Shown here: in pieces, positions 54,511 to 64,000 of the stretch
Layout: every line of letters begins with the position of its first letter
How positions within the stretch are numbered: position 1 is the stretch's first letter
Assembly: GCA_947646735.1 (NCBI GenBank)
Contig: CANTFK010000340.1
Span: 185,466 to 249,465, forward strand
From: Peronospora farinosa
Taxonomy: Eukaryota; Oomycota; Peronosporomycetes; Peronosporales; Peronosporaceae
Reading direction: 5' to 3'
Length of the DNA: 64,000 nt
Notes under the pieces: generated by a model
Seen by the model: only the letters and a program-made list of their open reading frames with translations
Told to the model about the DNA's origin: nothing
Database searches by the model: none
Translations under genes and position numbers: made by a program

Positions 54511-56039
54511 GCCCATCAAAAAGCCTACCTACTCCTCAAGCAGAACAAGAGCAAAGTACGCCGATCTGCAACCACAATTGGCCCTTCAATCAAACAACCG
54601 TGGCTAATGAAGCCGAACTAAGGGAGCCGTTCGCATTGGGAGAAACAAATGGTTGCAAATGCGGCCGCAACATCAACGTTTAGGGTGTACCAGGTGACCA
54701 TGAAGGACGACGACGATTTGGAAAATAAAGTCGAAACAGAGCGCAACAGCGAGACTCAGCTTTTGCTATTATCCTTGGTCAAAATAACAAAAAATATATA
54801 TGGAGGGACATGGACCTCTTGGTATATTGCCTCTCACATCTGAAAAAGAGCACCGATAATCCTTTAATTATTGCGCGGTCCAGCACCTACATCAACGGAA
54901 TTCGTTTTACTCACGCATAAATGGAAAGAAAAAAGGCAATTCAATAGCTAGTCACTAGGAAGTAGTCCATTAAAGTTCCTTCGCTACCACTAGGCGCTAG
55001 ATCGACAACAGTATCTGCTAAATTGGCAGAGGCGAAAATTTAACATGCAGTCCGGTCGGTCGCCACGCCGGCGACCGGTAATTGCAAGGGTTTATCTGGT
55101 CCATTCAAAGAGCAGACTGCAGCAGAAGCAACTTTGGATGGAACAGACAAAACCCTTTAGATACTTACCTGCCAGCCTCAATTGAGGCATTGAAGATTAA
55201 GGGCTGTTAGATCTCAAAAGGTAACTAGTACATGACTATATGGTGCATGCGCTTGCAAATGTTGAGCAAGGATGGCCCTCCATGACTCGACAAGAGTCGC
55301 CACTCAAATGCGGTGATTCCTCGAGGAGTTTGCTAACAGCTCTTCCGACAGAACAGTGGAAATGAGTGACGACACTGAAGTCGGAAGTAACACAGTGGGT
55401 ATGGCAGCCAAATTTCTGCAAAAATCTATGTTCTGCAGCAGTCAGATGGCCGAAACTGGAATGGCGGTGCAAAAAGTTGTTTTCGGACTACGTTTATACT
55501 AAATCGGCGAGTTATTAAGACAGCTGCGTAATAAACATTGTCTATGATGGGGAATTTGATTGAAGAAGTGGTGGCAGACAAGATCGAAAAATTAGGACAA
55601 CCACCACTTCTGCTGCATATCTGGGGAATTCATACTCGGCGCTCCATACTGGTGGAAACAGTCAGCTTCCGGGCTCCGAGGAAAAGGTTGAGACCCAGGC
55701 AGCAATTTTGGCGGATGAAATGTCGATTGCACCGTCGTCGGGGGGGGGGGGGTGACACCCTCAACCGCAAATTTGCAACAACTCGAGACGTGGAAGGTTC
55801 CGGTGGAATATCCTCTGGACGAACCATGGGACCCAGAGACTTGGATTGGTGCTCCAGACGAGGTTTAGGGGGCGTAACGGTGCATCACAATTTCAACCAC
55901 GATCTGTACGTGCTCTTTTTAGTTGATTAGCCGTTACAATATCGATACCTAACATGCTGGATGTCACATTAGTGACGACCCTGGACATAACGGAGCACAA
56001 CAGGTTGCAGAGATATAACGAGGAGTATAAGGCAAAAAA
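54511..56039. other. Unassigned, repeat-like, no confident gene
   Basis: About 1.5 kb with only short frames. A stretch at 55753-55865 reads VTPSTANLQQLETWKVPVEY then PLDEPWDPETWIG without stops, preceded by a run of 13 G (55740-55752). It looks like the tail of an element-encoded protein, but I cannot name it. No LTR or domain is recognised. Confidence 0.3.
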
Positions 56040-56614
56040 TGTAGACGGTACTTCGAAAGAAGCTTTCGCGTGCTACGAACACCCACCTTAGAGCAGCGTG
56101 AGAAGCGGTTAAACCTTACCAACTCGTGCGGTGGTGGTGTTGATCGGTGCTTAAAGCGCATTACCAACTGTTGCCGGTCCCTTTGAAGCGAACCGCGCAA
56201 CGAACAAACAACAAGTGTCTCACTTACGTCACGCAGAAGATTATTCAGCTTCTTCTGCGCAGTGGACGGTAATTAGTAAATTCAAGACTGACTTATATTA
56301 AATATATTTTAACTAAATTTACGTCTAACTACGGATTGGTGAAATGTCATGATGGGTGTCATCTCGATAGATGCGCATCCCAACGTGTGAGCTTAAAATT
56401 TATATGCTCGCTTAATGACGTAGCTGACTAACGTCATTTGATGACGCCTAGTCCCATCTGGGCGTCATATCTATCGATGTGAATACACCTAGTGTATATC
56501 ACATACACAAGGGTGTGACACATGGTGTGTCTCACCCAAGCGAAAGGTCTTAAGTACTTACGTAACTTTTCGACCCTGTCCGTCAAGCATCTGATACTTA
56601 ACGAGCCGTGTAAC
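56040..56614 (-). repeat. 3' LTR of family E element
   Basis: On the minus strand it ends ...CCGTCTACA at 56040. The other end near 56614 is approximate, because the expected TGTAAC start after the purine tract is altered (ccaatagttacac). It aligns inverted with 52893-53474. Confidence 0.75.
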
Positions 56615-56689
56615 TATTGGCCATCCCCCACTTTAAGACGATTTTTACATTTTTTGTAAAACATCGAAAGCAAGGAGATACCACCAGAA

Positions 56690-59095
56690 TGTGATTAGGC
56701 TGATGGGTCGCCTGCAAAGGCGCCTATGCAGACCAACACAATGATCACGCACCGCGATAACTCGCAGCCGGCGCTAAGTGTTTTTGTAACAACGCCGACA
56801 TCTACTGTCAGCTTGTCAGCAGAGGACACGAATAATCTGCTGACAATTTAAGATTTTTAAATGACACGCCCTTGGATGGTAGAGGGGCTATCGACTCCGG
56901 GAGCTTGCTGATGAGCCTTTTAAAGATGTAGGTGAAAATGAGAATGAATGTATAAAACAACCCATAAGTATTATCGTGCTTTACCTAATGTGTTTTCATA
57001 GCCTGTAAACTGTGGTTTGTCATAAACTTTTAACTTTTTATGTCATAAAGTGTCTGCAATACCAACAATGTGTCATACGCTCCCCATGAAGCACTAGGCT
57101 CAGCACGGAAAGATACTTCGAATACTAACTCGTTTAGTCGCGGAACCTTTGTCAATTGTAAATGATCCATTGTTGTGAACAGTACGGATCGAATATGGTC
57201 CTTGCGAAACTGCATGTAATTCTGCGCAAAAGTTTTGAGAACACGGGGCATGATGTGGTCGCCGGGTTGTAGAAGTGTGCGGTTTCCGCAAGTACTGTCT
57301 GCTAAGATCGCTTCAAAACGTCGCTTGGATAATTAGCTCCAATAAGCTTCGTATAGCCGACGTATTATCATGTATTTTCCGGAAATTAGCTGTCCTGGCG
57401 ATGCATTTAAAACGCTATGGTAACTAGCACGCACAGCAAAGGCAGCATAATGGATAGCTTTTCCCGTTTAACATCCTCATAGCAAAAAATGATGTTCAGG
57501 ATCTCTTGATGGATCCGCTCACATATCGTATTTGCTTAAGGGTTTTTGCCGTGATCGGTTATGTCTTGATATCAGAGATGAGTAAACGTTCTTGAAACTT
57601 TTAAAACCATTAAATTAAGTACCTTAATCGTGGATGAATTCTCGTGGTCGAGGGTATCGACACAGCCACTTGCGCTCGAAATTTTCTGCCGTTGTAAGCG
57701 CCAACTTGTTTGCTTGGACACCCAATTCCATCTACCTTGTTCCTGGATCAATTCTGGTAATTACGTAGTATCCGTTGTCGTAGGGCCCAATGAGGTCAGC
57801 ATGAACCACATTAAACGGGTCAACGGTCGTCATAGTCCTTAGTCTCAGTATACCATAGCATTGTTTACCACCCTGTACCCGACTATTGTGCGGATGATAA
57901 GCTGTCTTTCAATGTTGACTACAATGAGAGCATGCCAATGCCATCACCCCAAAGTGGTGATGAGCACAGTGATTTGATGGTACATTCGTCCCCATCATTT
58001 AGGACACCCGACCTTCAGGAAGCTTCTATGCTTCCTGACAGTGCGAGTCATGCTTCGTCGTCTGCGCCAACGAGCGCAGCGACCACAACTGAGTGCGCTT
58101 CTTCGAAAGAAACAGCCGAGAATCAACACCAAGTCAAAAATTTTAAATCGTTTGCCTCTTTCAACCCTACGTCTGACATCTTGACAATACATAATGGAGA
58201 GTCAGACTCAGGAGAGGGTGAACTAAAAGCTCTTTCGACTACACAGTGAGCCTCACTAGCACGCCGTCGCGAGGGCGGCTACGTGAGTGATGGATTGCCG
58301 CCCATGCCACCGCCATCCGAGTGATTACACTTGAGTGGGAATAATACGACGCTCCTATAGCGTGGCAATATCGAATTTAATAAACTCTTTAGCGTCCTTC
58401 CATCATGAAAAGGACAGGGCAAAGCACTAGGTCATGCTTACCTATCCCCGTCGTGTTGCGTTCTAACGAAACAACCGATGATTACGAAGCAGAGTATCTG
58501 CGCCGTGCTACATTGCATGCAGATGCAGTGAAACAGCGGCCGCAGCAAATCAGTTTCGCTATGACGCGTGCGAGAGAGATATTGGGTGATAACATAACTC
58601 CAAATCCTTCTCGTCACGCTGCCCCTGCTAGTCCATCAGGACCTAGCAGAGCGAGTGCAACTAGTGCTTCTGCTCGTAAGCAGCCACCAGCCCAGGCACG
58701 TCGACACGCAACGTGTCAACCGATTCACAAGAGTCAAAACGCTTCGGGTATTCTTTCCATTGGACAAGGATTTAAAGCTTTTGCTTCACTTGCGGTGGGC
58801 CATATAGGAGAGGCGATTATGCCCGACTATTCGAGGCTAATAATCCTGCTGTCGTTCAGTCGCAGGCGGAGATCGCTGCGCTGAAGAAAGAAGGGGCGTT
58901 CCTGTTAAAGTCAAGTCTCGCGACTGACTTCGTATCTACGATATGTGAGGACGAGGGATCATCAGGACTATGAACGCCTAAAAATCCGTTTGGACATGCA
59001 TGAGCGACTAGTGATGAGAAACCCGCTTCAAACGCGGAGTCCTCCTCGATCACCAAGTCCTCTGTCGTCTCCATCGTATACCGGGAGTCGTTAAC
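56690..59095 (+). pseudogene. Antisense ORF, third copy, interrupted
   Basis: The start is recognisable near 56690 (the ATG is changed and a stop follows: caccagaatgtgattag). The match is lost at about 56835 and resumes at about 57910. From there 57932-58249 reads MPSPQSGDEHSDLMVHSSPS ... DILTIHNGESDS, and 58405-58884 reads LPIPVVLRSNETTDDYEAEY ... QISFAMTRAREILG. The coiled coil and tail (YERLKIRLDMHERL ... QTRSPPRSPSP) run to a stop near 59092. The Ser and Arg codons that became stops in the copy at 25097-26554 are sense codons here. Confidence 0.7.
56835..57909 (-). mobile_element. Insertion with a foreign integrase fragment
   Basis: About 1.07 kb interrupt the antisense frame. On the minus strand 57840-57630 reads FNVVHADLIGPYDNGYYVIT, then RIDPGTR, then KWLCRYPRPREFIHD. 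This is the start of a retroelement integrase core of another family, with HAD..GP as the first Asp block and an IHD as the second. A second piece, 57251-57030, is open but not recognised. Ends and TSD were not found. Confidence 0.5.
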
Positions 59096-62000
59096 CTTCA
59101 CTGTCGGCAACGCCGCTCGACTCACAGTCTACCTCACCATCGGTCTCGTTAGACTGATGCGGATATGTAATCTCTTGTGGATCCACATACCGTTTCAGAC
59201 GACCCACGTAGAATACGGGGTGCGTCTTCATACACGGTGGGAGAGTATGCCTATAATTTAGGTCTCCAACTTCTTCAACCACTGTAAAGGGCCCAATGAA
59301 TCGGGGCAATAGCTTAGCAGTATCACCAGGTAGTACAGAAATTGCATGTTTAGGTAGGGTAGCAGTACTTAATAACAATTTGTCCTCAACACTAAAGTGT
59401 TCATTGTTTTTGCGATCATGTTGGTCCGCATATTGTTTTTGCTTGTCCTGTGCGCTTGCCATTGCGTCACGGACTTCACGTGTGATGGCTAATCGCTCAT
59501 CCACAAAGTGCCGAGCTTCGCTCACGCTTTTTAGCATCCAGCTCGCTCCAAGAGGTCGTTCATGGGTCGAAGCAGTTGATAACGCTATAGTGTCATAGTT
59601 AAGGAGCACAGGCATTTCTTGCCGTGCCTCCTCTGTGACACCTATAGGTTCCATGGCCGCTGCTAAACTAGCAGTATCAATAGGGCATCCTTGGCCCTCT
59701 TTGGCAGTTGCACCGAGCGAAGTGAGGGGCCCTCCCCCACTAAGACTCGGGCTGCGGGCAGACGAGACTAGCGTGCGAGGAGGACGCAGTCCGTTAATGT
59801 AAAACGGTGTTTCACCCGTACTGGCGTGAACACTGTTGTTAATAGCGAGCTCCACGAATGGAAATTGATTGCTCCATTCTTTGGGAGTCGCTATTGTACG
59901 CAACACATCCGCCACAACTCGATTGGCCCGTTCTGTTTGGCCATCGGTCTGGGGATGATCAGCGGTAGACATGTGGAGCTTGCTACCCAGCAGCTCAAAC
60001 ACATGTCGCCAAAAATCCGACGTAAAACGCGGATCCCGGTTCGATACTATGGACTCGGGCATCCCGTGTAGTCGATACACGTGATCCAGAAACAAGAGGG
60101 CAGCCTCTTTTCCTGAGATCTTGGTGCTACATGGTGCCAAATGCACCACCTTGCTCAGTCTGTCTACAAAGACGACGAGACCCGTCCTGCCTTTGTGGTC
60201 AGGCGGTAAGCCTAACATGAAGTCCAAACTGACCGAATTTCAACAATTCGTTGGAATCGGCAGTGGATTCGGTGGCGCACTGCTGTAAGGTGCAGGCTTT
60301 ATGCGCTGACACTCTTCGCAAGAGCGAATATAGTTGGCCACCCACAGATATAGGTGGGGCCACCAAAATTACTCTGACACTCGTAAGAATGTCCTTTCAC
60401 GGCCCAGATGCCCACTTGATGGCGCATCATGACACACGTGAAGTATCATCATCTTGAAATATGTGTCATGAGGGACATAGATTCTAAAGGGATCACAAGG
60501 TGACATCTGATGCCATATTAGGCCATCACTGTAACTAAAGCGATTTAGTTTCGCTTTCAGGTGCGACGCAAGGGTAAACTTTCGCCCACTAAAATGATTT
60601 AACAGGAGGCGACAATGTTCGTCCTGACTGTAACACTCCTTTACATCGGAGGTCATTGAGCTCGTCACATGGTAGGCCTTCATGGCGGCCAATGTTGACG
60701 ACTTAACTTGTGCTTTCGCACAAAACACACTTTTAAGGTGTCTTGCCTCGAATTCTGGTCTGCGCGATAAAGCGTCAGCCATGACATTCGACTTACCCGG
60801 CTTATATTCAGCTTTGGAAATAAATACAACGAAGAATGTTAGCCATATCACCATTCTCGGCGAGAGGTGCGGTGAATTTATAGCGGTCCGCAGTGATGCG
60901 TGATCCGTATAAACCCCAAAAGGTTCGGTGCCCAAGAGGTGCACCCGAAACTTTACAAGAGCATACCTAGCTCCTTGTCATGCACAGGGTAATTCAGCTC
61001 TGTGGCTTTCAAAAGCCGAGACTGATACGAAATGACACGGTCTATGCCACTGTCATCCTTCTGCATGAGCGCGCTGTCGATTGCAAAACTGATTGCATCG
61101 CAGACGACGCTTAAGGGCTTATCCGCGTCTGGCAATGCCAAGACCGGTGACTCAACAAGAGGTTTCTTTACTGATGTGAACTCATCTACTTGCTCCTTTG
61201 ACCAAGTGCAGTCTGCATCCTTTTTTAGAGGTCAGATAACGGCTTAGTCTGCTCCGCATAATTCTTGCTGTACTAATGCAAGTAGTTAGCGAGCCCAAGG
61301 AATCGGCTCAGATCCTTCACGTGTCGTGGGACTGGCCATTCCTTGATAGCCTTTGCCTTTCCTGGGTTTGTCCGTACACCGTGTGCACCTACGATGCATC
61401 CCAGTACCGGTATCTCGGGGACCCCTATCACGCACTTTTTCAAGTTCAAGTATAATTGGACGTCACCCAGAATGTGCAACACAGCGTCCAAATGTCGCTT
61501 GTGCGACTCTATTGCGCTCAGACCGTCCTCCGCCCTACTATGCACGAACACGTCGTCAAAGTAATGGGGCGCGTCTGTACGGTGCTGACGCATCACGTAA
61601 GCCACCACTAGGTTAAATGTTGCTAGTGCATTTTTCAACCCTTGTGGCATCACAAGCCACTCCACAGCATACCGCTTGGGGTGCTTACTGCCGTTTTGGC
61701 TACATCAGTATCTCTCATGAGAACTTGATAGTATCCATCCTTCAGGTCCAACGCGGAAAAGATAGTTGACTTTCCCATGGAATTCAACAAAACATCTTTC
61801 CGCGGGATCGGCGTTTGCGCTGGAATGGTGGCCGTGTTCATCTTATTATAAGCATGAACCACGCGCCATCCACCTGTTGCTTTACGCACACAGAAGGTCG
61901 GGCTGCAGTGAGGCGACTTGCTCTCACGTACATGTCCCGCCTTAGCTCGCTTGTCGAAGAACTCATCGATGTAATCGACTTGTTCCTTCGGCAACGGCCA

Positions 62001-62849
62001 TTGCCTGGTCACACAATACTTGGTGCCAGGCTCCAGGTCAATCTCGTGCCTGATGCCCCTATTGGCCGGTAGGCGACTCGGCACTTCTGCTGGAAACACA
62101 TCACGGTGTTTCCACAAAACATCATAGATCAGGCTGTCCTTCAAATCATCCCAGCTTTTAAAAGTAAACCGTTTCTTCTTGTTGGTTTCCAAGACGCTCT
62201 CATCCATTGTGGATGAAGAGCAACAGTCCACCACGTTCTCTTCTGGAACTGGTGCGACTATCTCGTGGATCTTTTCTTCCTTTAGTTCAGACAGGATAAG
62301 ATCCCACGTCATCTCCGAGAAATTTACTATCTCCTCGGCAGATGCCAAGACAAGTTGGAGCACCTCAACTGAGTATGAATCCGTCATCTTGTCTTCGACG
62401 ACCTCGAACAACTCGTTCGTAGGTTCGTCTTCTTGGACCGTTACTGATCCACGGGTCACTCGTTTCGACGTGCCCTTGATCGTCTTAATACGTCTGGTGC
62501 TCGTTCTTCGAGTCACCACGACCTTCGACTTGGAAGAAGGTTTCTTTGATATCTCAGCTAACGCACTCCTTCCAACCGCACCAGGCTCATGGCTCTGTGC
62601 CATTTCTTGTGTCGCTTGACTTCTTGTCATCCTACCATCAACTGCCACAGTCTCTCGGCTCTGTGCAGGGCCATTGTACACATGACTATTTGTCATCGTC
62701 CCATTCACTACACTGTCTCCTCGAGCTGGGTAGGAATTGGTGCCATTTGACTTTCTGTCAGGACACCTCCAGCTACTCCAGGCTTGGTAGTACCTGGTGT
62801 CGATTGGCATACCGTCATCACACTCTTGACTGTGTTGGACACACAGCAT
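59091..62849 (-). pseudogene. Pol of family E element, broken
   Basis: Pieces on the minus strand, 5' to 3'. 62849-61650: spacer and RT fingers/palm, with FSALDLKDGYYQVLM intact. 61665-61273: QGLKNALATFN and YFDD, ending LANYLH then a TAG where related copies have Lys. 61141-60953 and 60944-60369: RNase H, YTDHASL, ADALSR and the start of the integrase zinc region. 60227-59091: integrase core and GPY/F-like end PRFIGPFTVVEEVGDLNYR. In the core the second catalytic Asp block reads VSNRDPRF (Asp to Asn), while DGQTERANRV keeps Glu. The shift at MLWSGL lies at the same place as in the outer element. Confidence 0.88.
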
Positions 62850-63321
62850 CAGTCACATAAGCCTCTCGCAAAAGCCCATCCTTTCCGGTGTCCTGAGTAG
62901 AGTTAGCGACTGTGCGTGTACGCCAGTCAATCCATGGTTGGTTTTTAGCCAACCAAGGCATGCCTAGGATGAGGTCATACGGACTCACCATACCTAACAC
63001 TGTGAACTTCTCTTTACAAGAGAAGTCACTAAAGCTGAAAGCGAGTGCAACTTGAACTCCCTCCGAGTTAGCGAGCGCGCCGCTCGATAAACGAACGGTC
63101 GCCTCTTCTCGCTTGCCATCCTAGCAAAGCGACTCATAACTCGCCGGACTCTTTTTCAAAGGCGCTAGTTTCACAAAAGTATGTGATGCACCCGAATCCA
63201 CGAGAAGGGTCATCACTTGTTCATAGCCTTGTACTCGAGCGCTATGAACCAAAAGGGTTAAGGTTCGACCTTTCGGTAACTCAGGGACTATGCTACCCAT
63301 TTGTTCGATTACTCTAAACAT
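62850..63321 (-). pseudogene. Protease of family E element
   Basis: FRVIEQMGSIVPELPKG leads into LLVDSGASHTFVKLA with the aspartic protease active site intact. A TAG follows YESLC at 63121, and the domain resumes as KREEATVRLSSGAL ... DLILGMPWLAKNQPWIDW in the same frame to about 62890. It lacks the two-base loss that breaks the outer element's active-site loop. Confidence 0.8.
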
Positions 63322-63359
63322 AGGGGTAGCTTCATAGTCCGCGACAGTAGGGCATCCCG

Positions 63360-64000
63360 CCCCTACTGCGCTCCCGCATTTCCCGACTTATCGGGGGTAG
63401 AATCTGAACCTGTGAGACGTGCACGGTTCTTTGAACCACCCTCCGGGTTGGGAGATTTCTTGCTGGCTGCCTTAGCACCAGCAGCAAGTTTGGCATAGCA
63501 GCGAGCCATCATATGGCCTCGTTTTCCGCACTTGTATCAGATAACATCTGCATTGCCTAACTCCATAGGAGCGGCATCAGACTTCTCGGCCAACAACCTG
63601 TAATAGACTGTCGCCGAGGCGATGTTGTAGGATTGATCCTCAACTAAGGCAATGTCAATTGCCTCTTCCATCGTCGCTGGCACCTTTTGAAAAGGGCCTG
63701 ACGCGATGGGCCGTGCCTAAGTCCATTCATGAACGTGGCCACCTTGATACGTTCCGGTATCGGTTACCCATTACTGGGCGCCGACAGCGAACGCATCGCC
63801 TGCACATACTCTTGCTGAGAGCGTTTCGCCTGTCGTGCCCCAAAGAAGCGCGCCATAAGCAACACTTCGTTGTTAGGCGGCTGATACATGGCGCGAATCT
63901 TTTACTTAAAAATCGCCCATGATGGAAGCGCATCAGCGTTTGCCATCAGCGCAGAGTAAGCCCACTCTACACTTTGACACGCAAATTTGACAAGGCATAC
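63360..64000 (-). pseudogene. Gag of family E element, partial
   Basis: On the minus strand it contains gag capsid sequence from the right edge (WAYSALMANADALPSWAIFK, then a TAA), followed by a stop in AATGGGTAACC, and ends with a zinc-knuckle remnant (KCGKRGHMMARC near 63530-63495, preceded by a TGA). From 64000 back to about 63630 it is, as far as I can see, base-for-base identical to the plus-strand copy ending near 54340, stops included. Confidence 0.8.

Larger units (their letters stand above)
56040..64000 (-). mobile_element. Ty3/gypsy element (family E), 5' end beyond window
   Basis: Minus-strand element. Its 3' LTR is at about 56040-56614, with polypurine tract aagtgggggatgg (minus strand) next to it. 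Further right come a remnant antisense frame with a foreign insertion, pol (59091-62849), protease (about 63321-62850) and gag, which runs off the right edge near 64000. In pol it is closely similar to the outer element. Multiple stops and shifts make it non-coding, but several domains are better preserved than there. Confidence 0.85.

Overview
The window looks like a nuclear contig from a plant-pathogenic oomycete (Peronosporales, Phytophthora or a downy mildew). The evidence is a pair of protease-dead, secreted trypsin-fold proteins of the glucanase-inhibitor (GIP) type, compact genes with few introns of about 40-96 nt, and dense nested Ty3/gypsy LTR retrotransposons. No rRNA, tRNA or CRISPR array was recognised.

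Layout. 1-10.1 kb is gene-rich: a partial unknown gene, two divergent GIP-like genes, the spliceosomal HEAT protein SF3B1, and a secreted 2OG-oxygenase-like, mucin-tailed protein. SF3B1 carries a 150-residue in-frame insertion with the signature of a mini-intein. 10.9-28.3 kb is a stack of LTR retroelements. An outer element (11427-27265, TSD gcgcg) sits in an older LTR and is itself split by a younger chromovirus (12915-20627, TSD gctac, 342-bp LTRs with two differences). 28.6-31.5 kb holds a 2-kb palindrome (670-bp arms around a 20-21-bp minisatellite) flanked by short direct repeats. 33.0-47.7 kb is a second gene island: an FHA-CHAT-NTPase protein, the CAK/TFIIH subunit MAT1, a Ski2-type RNA helicase with a frameshift in a C run, and three linked genes that appear to share an N-terminal coiled-coil domain (one also has an RRM). 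48.1-64 kb is degenerate retroelements in both orientations; one minus-strand element runs off the right edge.

Three things stand out. First, the SF3B1 insertion has every intein hallmark: Cys1, a TxxH block B, block F with Asp, a His-Asn end and Cys+1. It sits at an invariant extein site close to the branch-point/pladienolide region. Second, the retroelements carry a long antisense reading frame at their 3' end that begins just inside the 3' LTR and ends in a coiled coil opposite the 3' end of pol. It is recognisable in three copies of one family, and an unrelated SR-rich version lies in the other family. Third, one protein joins a phosphopeptide-binding FHA domain, a caspase-like CHAT domain with a His/Cys dyad, and a STAND-like P-loop NTPase.

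The host genes serve general RNA and transcription functions (SF3B1, Ski2, MAT1) or probable secretion at the host interface (GIPs, the mucin-tailed protein). No operon-like coupling is expected. MAT1 and Ski2 start 81 bp apart on opposite strands and probably share a promoter region.
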